NCBI GenBank assembly: GCA_031273365.1
Contig: JAISSA010000163.1
Span: 1-14,260 of the forward strand
Source: Synergistaceae bacterium
Lineage (GTDB): Bacteria > Synergistota > Synergistia > Synergistales > Aminobacteriaceae
Direction of reading: 5' to 3'
DNA: 14,260 bases
The position numbers and the translations under genes are program-made. Of the stretch, positions 7,604 through 13,246 are shown piece by piece. The stretch's first letter is position 1, and the number at the start of each line of letters is the position of its first letter. The notes under the pieces are model-generated. The model did no database searches. It saw nothing but the letters and a program-made list of their open reading frames with translations, and had not been told where the DNA came from.

Positions 7604-8692
7604 TCAATTACGTATCCTCCAGTCTATGCGCTCGACAACGAAACGATGGCTCCCGGAAAGGGGGGCGGCGAAGGCGGGCCAGTCGGAAGAGGTGACGCCG
7701 CCGACGTTGAGGCCGGTTTCCTGGCCCTCCGCCGCTACGTACATCGACAGGATGCGCCGCACGGGGTCGTAGGCAAAGTGGAGGCCCACGATGTTATGGG
7801 CCAGAATTTTTTCCGTCGTCGTCGCCGGGTCTTCGAAGATAAGCTGCACCAGCTCGTGCTGCGCGTTTCGATAAAGCCGCGCCGCCTGCAGCAGGAAAAC
7901 CTCCTCCAGCCCCATAAATGGGGCGGACAGGTCCCCCGGATGGCTGTAAGGGGCAACCTGGGCCGTCATTTTCGCCGCGCCTGCGTCGATGGCGGTGATC
8001 AGCACGGGGATACGGAAGGACGGAAACACGATCCACGACGAGGTTTTTGCCGGGGCATTCACTCTGATGCCGATGTTCCTGCCGTCGTAGCTGAAATTTT
8101 GCAAAACCTGCAGCCCGCTTCGCGCGCCGTCGTAGGGATAGACGCTCAACGGCAGGGCGTCTCCCCCCCGTTTCATGGGATCCGTTCCCGCTCCGTCCAG
8201 AGCGACCTTGACCCCCGTGGGGACGGCCCAGGCGTAATACAGCTCCGGGCCCTCGTAAAAGGACCTTCCCCCGACGGTCGTCATCGTCGTGACCATCTGG
8301 GCCGACGTGTACAGATTCCCGGGGTTGTCCTTCCCCAGCGTCACGGGTCCCCCCCAGTTCTCGTTGTAAGCGCCCATCTGCGCCATGATCGGAGCGTTCG
8401 AAGCGGATGCGTCTTCATGGAAGGAGGAGGCGAACGAACCCTTTCCCTGCCGGTTGTTGGGCATACCCAGCCCCACGTTGGTGATTTCCCGTCCGACCGA
8501 CTGGACGATGAACTCGATTTCCTCACGCCCGGCCATATAGTCGTTCAGCTGATTGAACATCCCAAAGACGAGCGCCAGGACGGAGACGACGGTCCCTCCC
8601 AAAATGGACACGATAAGCATGACGACAAGCAGCTCGACGAGGGAAAACGCCCCCCTGTCGCGCGCCGACCGGAACCGAAGCTGTCTTTTCAT
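7604..8692 (-). CDS. PilW-like minor pilin
   Basis: This 362-aa protein has a type III (prepilin) signal: MKRQLRFRSARDRGA|FSLVELLVVMLIVSILGG, with Glu at mature position 5 and Ala at -1, followed by a hydrophobic helix and a large C-terminal globular domain. Size and operon position (between PilV-like and PilX-like) fit PilW, a minor pilin of the priming complex under PilY1. The ATG start is 2 bases after the upstream stop, with GGAGG 9 bases before it inside the upstream gene, indicating coupled translation. The block EITNVGLGMPNNR followed by GSF, IMAQMG and LYYAWAVPTGVK is nearly repeated in the partial gene at 13797, which makes the two genes paralogs. Its leader is short and shows no tandem repeats. 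Its stop overlaps a possible TTG start of the PilX-like gene. Confidence 0.85.
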   Translation of the reverse strand: MKRQLRFRSARDRGAFSLVELLVVMLIVSILGGTVVSVLALVFGMFNQLNDYMAGREEIEFIVQSVGREITNVGLGMPNNRQGKGSFASSFHEDASASNAPIMAQMGAYNENWGGPVTLGKDNPGNLYTSAQMVTTMTTVGGRSFYEGPELYYAWAVPTGVKVALDGAGTDPMKRGGDALPLSVYPYDGARSGLQVLQNFSYDGRNIGIRVNAPAKTSSWIVFPSFRIPVLITAIDAGAAKMTAQVAPYSHPGDLSAPFMGLEEVFLLQAARLYRNAQHELVQLIFEDPATTTEKILAHNIVGLHFAYDPVRRILSMYVAAEGQETGLNVGGVTSSDWPAFAAPLSGSHRFVVERIDWRIRN

Positions 8693-8694
8693 GC

Positions 8695-9222
8695 TCAGGG
8701 ACCTCCGATGACGTCGTCTGAAACGGTTTCGCTGGAAAATATGTTAAAACGCCTGTCGAGGTCGAATTCCTCCACCCCGCCCCTGTTACGGAAAATTTTC
8801 ACCTTCAGCCGCACGACTCCCTCCGTACTGGCAACCTCCTGCACCTGAATCCGACCCGCCCTGAAGCGGCCCTCCTTAAGGGCCGCATTCCAGGTGCCGC
8901 CCAGAAATTCCGTGGTCTCCCTGCTGGCGTCCGCGACGTTGTTTTCAAGTCCCGGGTAAATCGACTCGAACGCCTGAAACCAGCCGAAAAGAAGAAGGCG
9001 CTGGTCGAGGTCCTCTCTGGCGAAAGCGTAACTTCGGCTTCCCCACCCCATTGTGGTCAGAACGGCCGCCAGGCTGATGCCCAAAACGATCAGCAAAATG
9101 ATGCACTCCACTATTCCCACTCCGTGTCGAACGCGAAAAATTTTCCCTTTTGGAATTTTTTCTTTTGAAGTTTTTTCTTTTGAAGTTTTTTCTTTTGATC
9201 TGAAGACCGTCATCGGGTTCAT
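8695..9222 (-). CDS. PilV/GspI-like minor pilin
   Basis: This 175-aa protein is the first gene of the left pilin operon. A long basic leader ends at HG|VGIVECIILLIVLG, a prepilin-peptidase site with Glu at mature position 5 and one hydrophobic helix; the remaining 120 or so residues are a small globular domain. Length and operon position fit PilV/GspI. The ATG at 9222 follows GGAGG at 7 bases; a second in-frame Met is 3 codons later. The leader carries 5-residue repeats (SKEKT, SKEKT, SKEKI, PKGKI). It is paralogous to the gene at 13247: shared features include the IVEC(I/L)IL helix start, a (G/N)WF..(F/L)ES segment and a C-terminal RF(N/S)xFS/RFSTKT block. It is transcribed from the promoter at 9295-9323. 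Confidence 0.84.
   Translation of the reverse strand: MNPMTVFRSKEKTSKEKTSKEKIPKGKIFRVRHGVGIVECIILLIVLGISLAAVLTTMGWGSRSYAFAREDLDQRLLLFGWFQAFESIYPGLENNVADASRETTEFLGGTWNAALKEGRFRAGRIQVQEVASTEGVVRLKVKIFRNRGGVEEFDLDRRFNIFSSETVSDDVIGGP
9139..9198 (-). repeat. 15-bp tandem repeats in the PilV-like leader
   Basis: Units at 9198-9184 and 9183-9169 are identical (TCAAAAGAAAAAACT). The third, 9168-9154, differs by one base, and the fourth, 9153-9139, is diverged (CCAAAAGGGAAAATT). They encode SKEKT, SKEKT, SKEKI and PKGKI, all upstream of the prepilin cleavage site. Confidence 0.9.
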
Positions 9223-9294
9223 AAATGCACCTCCCCCCTCTTATTCAATTTTTCCCTTCGCCTTTGCAGGAGACATTGCTGGTATTTTCCTAAT

Positions 9295-9323
9295 AAGATA
9301 GTCATGAAAAGTTTTATGGTCAA
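9295..9323 (-). promoter_or_regulatory. Sigma-70-type promoter of the left pilin operon
   Basis: On the minus strand TTGACC (9323-9318), a 17-base spacer and TATCTT (9300-9295) form a near-consensus promoter about 73 bases before the first pilin ATG. The -35 box is the end of the 12-bp AGACCTATTGAC (9330-9319) that also precedes the second pilin operon. Confidence 0.7.
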
Positions 9324-9334
9324 TAGGTCTATTG
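9321..9334. promoter_or_regulatory. Operator-like palindrome over the -35 box
   Basis: CAATAGGTCTATTG is an inverted repeat of two 6-bp arms with a 2-base centre. It overlaps the -35 box of the left pilin operon, a position where a bound repressor would block transcription. The binding factor is unknown. Confidence 0.45.
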
Positions 9335-9430
9335 GCTCCTGTCTCACAGTGCGCAACAGGGCCATGGCGCAACGCGTCGGAGAACGCCGGCGGCGGGCAG
9401 GAGTTCGTGACCGCGCGCTTAAATTATTTT

Positions 9431-9484
9431 ATTGAATTGAAGTGAAGTGAAGTGAAGTGAAGTGAAGTGAAGTGAATTGAATTA
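9431..9484. repeat. Pentanucleotide tandem array after cbiO
   Basis: Two ATTGA units (9431-9440), seven AGTGA units (9441-9475) and one more ATTGA (9476-9480) form a ten-unit 5-bp array. It abuts and slightly overlaps the TAA stop of cbiO at 9482-9484. It lies about 100 bp upstream of the left pilin promoter. The rest of 9335-9430 holds no recognisable gene or T-tailed terminator. Confidence 0.9.
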
Positions 9485-10255
9485 ACGAAGGTGTCCTGTC
9501 GAGAGGGGGAGCTCCAGGCCGCAGCTTTCCAGCAGCGCGGCGTCGGAGAGAATTTCTTCGATCGGGGCGTCCGCGCGTACCCGGCCTTCGTCCAGCAGAA
9601 TCGCCCTGCGGCAAAGGTCCAGAGCCAGGTCCAGATCATGAGTGGCGATCAGCATCGTCTGCGGCAGCTTATCCAAAGTTTCGATCAGCTTCCGCCTCGA
9701 ACGCGGATCCAGAAAGGAGGACGGTTCGTCCATCAGCAAAACGGAGGGCTCCATGACCAGAATGCCCGCCAGCGCCACAAGGCGTTTCTCCCCGCCCGAG
9801 AGCTTATGCGTCATGCGGTCCCTCAGCCGGGCAATGCCAAAACGATCCAGCACCCCGTTGATTCGCGTCTCGATTTCTTCCTCGGACAGCCCGTAGTTGC
9901 GGGGGCCGAACGCGATGTCCTCGTATACCGTCGGCATGAAAAGCTGGTCGTCCGGGTTCTGGAACACCATGCCGACCCTGCGCCGGAACTCGCGCAGAGT
10001 CTCCTTCCCCACGGGCACGTCTTCAAGGGAGATTTCTCCCGATTCGGCCGGAAGCACGCCGACCAGCGTCAGTAAAAGGGTGGATTTCCCGGCTCCGTTG
10101 GCCCCGATCAGCGCGACCCTTTCCCCGTCCCGGACGGAAAAACCGACATCCCGCAGCGCACAGACCGCGTCGTCGTACCTTACCGTGAGGTTTTCCGCCT
10201 TCAGATTACAGCATAATCGCTTACAGCATGACCGCGGCACGGGGTTACCCCACAA
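9482..10255 (-). CDS. cbiO: ECF transporter ATPase CbiO
   Basis: About 257 aa from the furthest start. All ABC ATPase motifs are intact: Walker A GANGAGKST (51-59), Q-loop MVFQNPDDQLF (Q99), signature LSGGEKR (152-158), Walker B VLLMDEP (172-178) and H-loop THD (H206). FQNPDDQLF is typical of ECF A-components such as CbiO and NikO. It powers the cobalt or nickel importer with the membrane proteins encoded directly upstream. The start is unclear: the conserved part begins NLKAENLTVRY, but no ATG lies in frame before it. TTG at 10255, overlapping the end of cbiQ, or GTG at 10240 are possible, and neither has a strong ribosome-binding site. A 9-base duplication (ATGCTGTAA twice, out of frame) sits just before the conserved region. 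The stop runs into a pentanucleotide repeat array. Confidence 0.9.
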   Translation of the reverse strand: MWGNPVPRSCCKRLCCNLKAENLTVRYDDAVCALRDVGFSVRDGERVALIGANGAGKSTLLLTLVGVLPAESGEISLEDVPVGKETLREFRRRVGMVFQNPDDQLFMPTVYEDIAFGPRNYGLSEEEIETRINGVLDRFGIARLRDRMTHKLSGGEKRLVALAGILVMEPSVLLMDEPSSFLDPRSRRKLIETLDKLPQTMLIATHDLDLALDLCRRAILLDEGRVRADAPIEEILSDAALLESCGLELPLSTGHLR

Positions 10256-11045
10256 GCCTGCCGAAAAAAAGGCTCAGGTTGAAAAAACGCAAAACGAGCA
10301 TAGCCGACAAAAGAACGCCGACGCAAAGAAAGTCGCGCCAGCGAAGCTCCCCGCGTGCCCTGCCCGGGTGCAGGCCCTGAAACCCGCGGCACTTCATCGC
10401 CTGATGCACTCTGGCGGCGCGGTCGAAGGCGCGCAGGATGAGCTGCCCCAGAAAGCTGCCGATATCCCGCATTTTCACGCCCTTTTGAGCCGGGGCACGC
10501 AGGGCATACGCCCGCCGCATCGAGCCCGCCTCGTCAAGGAGCACCGAAAGATAGCGGCAGGTCATGACGAACTGCAAACAGACGATTTTCGGCACGCCAA
10601 GGCGCGATAACCGGTGAACGATCTCCACGAACGGCGTCGTGGCGGCCAGAATCAGAACGGCAAGGACGGTAAGCAGAGTTTTCAGAAGAATGGAGACAAG
10701 CGAGAGCATCCCCTGACTGACGGTGAAGCCGCCCACGTGAAAGGCCGCGCCGCGCAGCACGATCACGTTGGCGAGCCCGCCCATCAGCGAAAAGGGCAGG
10801 GCGATCAGAAGCCTGCCCAGAAGCGGTCGATACGGGGTCCCGGACAGCGGCATCACGATCGCCGGATAAAAGAAAATCGCCATGAGCCCGCTGACGTTCC
10901 GGGACGGAAACGACAGAACCACGGCCACATAAGCGACCGTGACCGCCAGCTTCGCCATGGGGTGCAGGCGATGGACGGGCGAATCGCCCATCGCCAGGCG
11001 CTCCAGACTGTCGATGCCGGCGGCGGCTCGATACAAACCTGACAT
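10245..11045 (-). CDS. cbiQ: ECF transporter transmembrane protein CbiQ
   Basis: This 266-aa T-component has several hydrophobic helices: VAYVAVVLSF, FYPAIVMPL, ALPFSLMGGLANVIVL and LLTVLAVLILAATTPF are visible, with a last one near the C-terminus. The start SGLYRAAAGIDSLERLAMGDSPVHRLHPMAKL is typical of CbiQ. Two cytoplasmic coupling motifs that dock to the ATPase are present: RAYALRAP (first) and MKCRGFQG (second, the Arg-Gly motif). It joins CbiM and CbiO in the importer. The ATG is 15 bases after the cbiM stop with a weak ribosome-binding site, so translation is likely coupled. It ends where cbiO begins, with a possible overlap of about 11 bases. Confidence 0.92.
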   Translation of the reverse strand: MSGLYRAAAGIDSLERLAMGDSPVHRLHPMAKLAVTVAYVAVVLSFPSRNVSGLMAIFFYPAIVMPLSGTPYRPLLGRLLIALPFSLMGGLANVIVLRGAAFHVGGFTVSQGMLSLVSILLKTLLTVLAVLILAATTPFVEIVHRLSRLGVPKIVCLQFVMTCRYLSVLLDEAGSMRRAYALRAPAQKGVKMRDIGSFLGQLILRAFDRAARVHQAMKCRGFQGLHPGRARGELRWRDFLCVGVLLSAMLVLRFFNLSLFFGRLVG

Positions 11046-11060
11046 TTCGTCGCCCGCGGG

Positions 11061-12101
11061 TCAGTGGGCCGCCGCGGGTTTTTGCCCGTTCTCCCCCGTC
11101 TTCCGCCGCCTCTTCCCCGCCACGCCGAGGGCAAGCCCGATGCCGCCCGCAAGGGCGAGGGTGACGCCGCTTCCCACAATCCCGGCCGTCGCCGTCCCCA
11201 GGGACGACCCCTCCTCGTCTCCCGCGAACGAGTAGTCGGGCATGAACGCGGTGGTCTTCACGACGTCGCTCAGCGTCCCGTGAACCGCGCCGCCGCGCTC
11301 CAGCTCGCTCGTGCCCGCGACGCCCTCCATCGACCACTCCAGCCCGTCCGGGTACGCCGAGGCGAACAGGGACAGCCCGCCGCCCACCAGAACGGTCAAA
11401 AGAAGGAACGTCACGACGAGCCTTTTCATGGAAACGGTCCCCGCGACCTTCGTCTTTTGCAGGACGCTCTCCAGCAGCTCCGGGCGCGCGCTCTGCACGA
11501 AACACAGGACGGCGGCCGTCGCAATTCCCTCGCCGAGCCCGATGGCCAGATGGATCGGCTGCATCAGGAGAAGGAAGGATTTGAAGGGCAGTTCGGTGAT
11601 GCCGGAGAGCAGGGTCTCCAGCACCACGAAAAATGCCCCGAGTTGCAGGCCCGCCACGACCGACGCGACGGAGGCGATGAAGATGTTCTTCCTGTTCAGC
11701 CCTCTTTGCGCGATGGGCCTGTAGATATATTGCCAGGCGAGAGAAGCGCAAACCCCCATGTTGAAGACGTTGCAGCCATAAGCCAGCAGGCCTCCATCCG
11801 CAAAGAACAGACACTGGATCAGCAGGACGGAGGCGAGGACGATCAGCGCGGGACAGGGTCCCAAAAGCGCGGCGAGCAGGATCCCGCCCCCGATGTGTCC
11901 GCTGGAACCCGTGCCGGGAATGGTGAAGTTGATCATCTGTCCGGCAAAGACAAAAGCGCCCATGATCCCCATCATGGGGATTTTCTTTTCGTCCGGCCCG
12001 TCCACGGAAATTTTTTTGACGGCGTAACCCGTCGCGATCGCGCTGACGACGGTCATAATTCCTCCCACCTCGGGAGACAGCAAAGCATCGGCCATATGCA
12101 A
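11061..12101 (-). CDS. cbiM: Cobalt/nickel ECF substrate-binding protein CbiM/NikM with a CbiN/NikN-like tail
   Basis: This 346-aa membrane protein starts MHMADALLSPEVGG. In the CbiM/NikM family the N-terminal Met-His contributes metal ligands, and a second His occurs in a GHIGGG motif (H69 here). This fixes the start at TTG 12101, with GGAGG 8 bases upstream; the ATG two codons later would remove His2. Residues to about 215 form the multi-helix S-component. The tail contains a further helix, a PDGLEWSMEGV block near 235 and a final C-terminal helix before a Lys/Arg-rich end, matching the small CbiN/NikN partner or PDGL domain fused to the main protein. Together with cbiQ and cbiO it makes a complete importer. 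The sequence does not tell cobalt from nickel. The upstream region carries an operator-like palindrome. Confidence 0.92.
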   Translation of the reverse strand: MHMADALLSPEVGGIMTVVSAIATGYAVKKISVDGPDEKKIPMMGIMGAFVFAGQMINFTIPGTGSSGHIGGGILLAALLGPCPALIVLASVLLIQCLFFADGGLLAYGCNVFNMGVCASLAWQYIYRPIAQRGLNRKNIFIASVASVVAGLQLGAFFVVLETLLSGITELPFKSFLLLMQPIHLAIGLGEGIATAAVLCFVQSARPELLESVLQKTKVAGTVSMKRLVVTFLLLTVLVGGGLSLFASAYPDGLEWSMEGVAGTSELERGGAVHGTLSDVVKTTAFMPDYSFAGDEEGSSLGTATAGIVGSGVTLALAGGIGLALGVAGKRRRKTGENGQKPAAAH

Positions 12102-12146
12102 GATTTATTCCTCCTTAAATTCTAATATTCACAACTTAAAGCCAAA

Positions 12147-12225
12147 ACCATGGGGCTCTGCCCCCCGACAAAAGCCCCGCAGGGGATTTTTCGCGGTCCC
12201 CTGACCCCGTTAATTTTTTTCTTTA
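12147..12225 (+). repeat. Palindromic T-tract intergenic element, copy 2
   Basis: Its CATGGGGCTCTGCCCC start is shared with copy 1 (1369-1383). It continues with a 7-bp stem (CAGGGGA and TCCCCTG within 12180-12203), then the linker ACCCCGTTA and a T-run. It is oriented against cbiM, so it lies antisense within the presumed 5' leader of the cbiMQO transcript. Confidence 0.75.
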
Positions 12226-12251
12226 TGGGGCGGGGCGCTTCCGTCTCTTCG

Positions 12252-12293
12252 GGGTGATATAGTAACACGAAATGTTAAAGTTGTGACATTCAA
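12252..12293 (-). promoter_or_regulatory. cbiMQO promoter with overlapping operator-like repeats
   Basis: On the minus strand TGTTACTAT gives an extended -10 (TACTAT at 12264-12259 preceded by TG). Overlapping it on the plus strand is the perfect inverted repeat TAACA-CGAAA-TGTTA (12263-12277), followed after 6 bases by a further half-site TGACA (12284-12288). A metal-responsive repressor is a reasonable guess; the site does not match the NikR consensus I know. No cobalamin riboswitch core was recognised in the leader (12102-12250), most of which is repeat copy 2. Confidence 0.5.
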
Positions 12294-12309
12294 GGGGGAG
12301 GATTTTTAT

Positions 12310-12365
12310 GATTTGAGGCTCAAATCGAAGACCGGCCATGACGCAAAAAGCATGGCCGGTCTTCG
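12310..12365 (-). terminator. Strong hairpin downstream of the MliC-like gene
   Basis: A perfect 15-bp stem (12326-12340 with 12351-12365) and 10-base loop begins 11 bases after the stop of the MliC-like gene. It adjoins a second palindrome, GATTTGAG-G-CTCAAATC (12310-12326). The U-tract is poor on the minus strand, so termination is inferred mainly from stem strength and place. Confidence 0.55.
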
Positions 12366-12375
12366 TGAGGCAGGG

Positions 12376-12903
12376 TCAGTCGACCCGGAGGTCTTTGCTT
12401 TTCATGCCGGGCAGCCAGATGGTCCCGGACGGCAGCCACATGTCATAGGCAGCGTACTCCTTCCCGCGAATGACCAGGTACGCCGTCTGCCCCTTGCTCC
12501 AGAAGAAGGTCTTCGGATCGCCGGGAAGCTCGTATTTAGCGCCGCTGGCGGTTCTCACATACCTCATGGTGTAGTTTATGTTGTCGACCGTGAGGACCAG
12601 TTCGTCGTCGTCCGTCGTATCTCTTATCAGGACGTACTGCGGGTACTTCTTTCCTTTTATCGTCAGAGACGCGGCGCTCCCTTTGCTGGAGAATACCGTC
12701 GACGGATCGCCCTCCCGCTCGTACCTGTCGCCGCTGGCGACGGGCAGACGCTTCAGGGTATACGCCTTTGCGTCCATGGAGACCGTCAGACTGTCGCCGA
12801 CGATCCTGGCCGCCGACGCGACGCCGGCCGGAAGAAACGCGAACGAAAAGATCACGAGCAGAAAGAGCACGGATAAAAACAGGCTAAAACGTTTTCCTGA
12901 CAT
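12376..12903 (-). CDS. Secreted protein with two MliC-like lysozyme-inhibitor units
   Basis: This 175-aa protein has a Sec signal peptide (cleavage after ASA, about residue 31) and no lipobox, so it is probably periplasmic or released. The mature part is a tandem repeat. Unit 1 (about 37-92) has SGDRY (57-61) and FSSKG (71-75); unit 2 (about 102-152) has SGAKY (120-124) and FFWSKG (133-138). In the MliC/PliC family, periplasmic inhibitors of c-type lysozyme, an SGxxY motif and a following KG motif supply the Ser and Lys that enter the lysozyme active site. Both units keep them. The cysteines usual in MliC are absent. The ATG has GGAGG 13 bases upstream, a rather long spacing. It is a single-gene unit between cbiM and the divergent second pilin operon. 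Inhibitor activity is inferred from motifs only. Confidence 0.75.
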   Translation of the reverse strand: MSGKRFSLFLSVLFLLVIFSFAFLPAGVASAARIVGDSLTVSMDAKAYTLKRLPVASGDRYEREGDPSTVFSSKGSAASLTIKGKKYPQYVLIRDTTDDDELVLTVDNINYTMRYVRTASGAKYELPGDPKTFFWSKGQTAYLVIRGKEYAAYDMWLPSGTIWLPGMKSKDLRVD

Positions 12904-12960
12904 GACTCAGTAAATCCCTCCGTAAAAGCTTTATGTATTATCTGGAACGTACATAATTTT

Positions 12961-12983
12961 ATTGCGTTTGCCGCAAAAGCAAT
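12961..12983. promoter_or_regulatory. 23-bp palindromic operator candidate upstream of the MliC-like gene
   Basis: ATTGCGTTTGC (12961-12971), a central C and GCAAAAGCAAT (12973-12983) are 11-bp arms with one mismatch. On the minus strand it is immediately followed by TAAAAT, a plausible -10 box, so the palindrome covers the spacer and -35 area of the MliC-like gene's promoter. Confidence 0.55.
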
Positions 12984-13113
12984 TCCGCTATGATACACGA
13001 CTTTTCTCAGCCAAACAACTTAGATAAACGGTAAACATTCAAGCTCAGGGTGGCAGGACGTGTCCCCTCGTCCGCTCAGCCCTGGGCTTCGAAAATACGC
13101 TTAAGCATACCTG

Positions 13114-13148
13114 AGACCTATTGACGCGCTGGCACTTTATATTACTCT
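13114..13148 (+). promoter_or_regulatory. Putative promoter of the second pilin operon
   Basis: AGACCTATTGAC (13114-13125) is identical to the -35 region of the left pilin operon. Downstream of TTGACG (13121-13126) at 16 bases is TACTCT, a weak -10, about 99 bases before the pilin ATG. The -35 is well supported by the shared element; the -10 is tentative. Confidence 0.5.
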
Positions 13149-13246
13149 GAATCAATGCAATAATGGTACATGCAGACCACAGGGCAGAGCCTGTCAGGAG
13201 CGACACAGAAGCGACAATTGCGGCAGCAGGTAAAAAGGAGGTTTTT

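Larger units (their letters stand above)
12904..13246. other. Divergent intergenic region between the MliC-like gene and second pilin operon
   Basis: No gene is seen here. From left to right: the MliC-like gene's ribosome-binding site and a possible minus-strand -10 TAAAAT; the 23-bp palindrome at 12961-12983; a nested hairpin at about 13042-13088 (CAGGG/CCCTG outside, GGACG/CGTCC inside); AGACCTATTGAC at 13114-13125 with the pilin -35; and the AAGGAGG of the pilin gene. Confidence 0.6.

Noticed and set aside
11064..12125. Plus-strand open frame antisense to cbiM
   Set aside because: It is Arg/Gly/Asp-rich without domain features; the minus-strand CbiM is unambiguous.
12102..12250. Cobalamin riboswitch upstream of cbiM
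   Set aside because: I could not find a B12-box-like core, and most of the leader is accounted for by the dispersed palindromic repeat.
13163..13246. Longer start at 13163 for the second PilV-like gene
   Set aside because: It lacks a ribosome-binding site, whereas ATG 13247 has AAGGAGG at ideal spacing.
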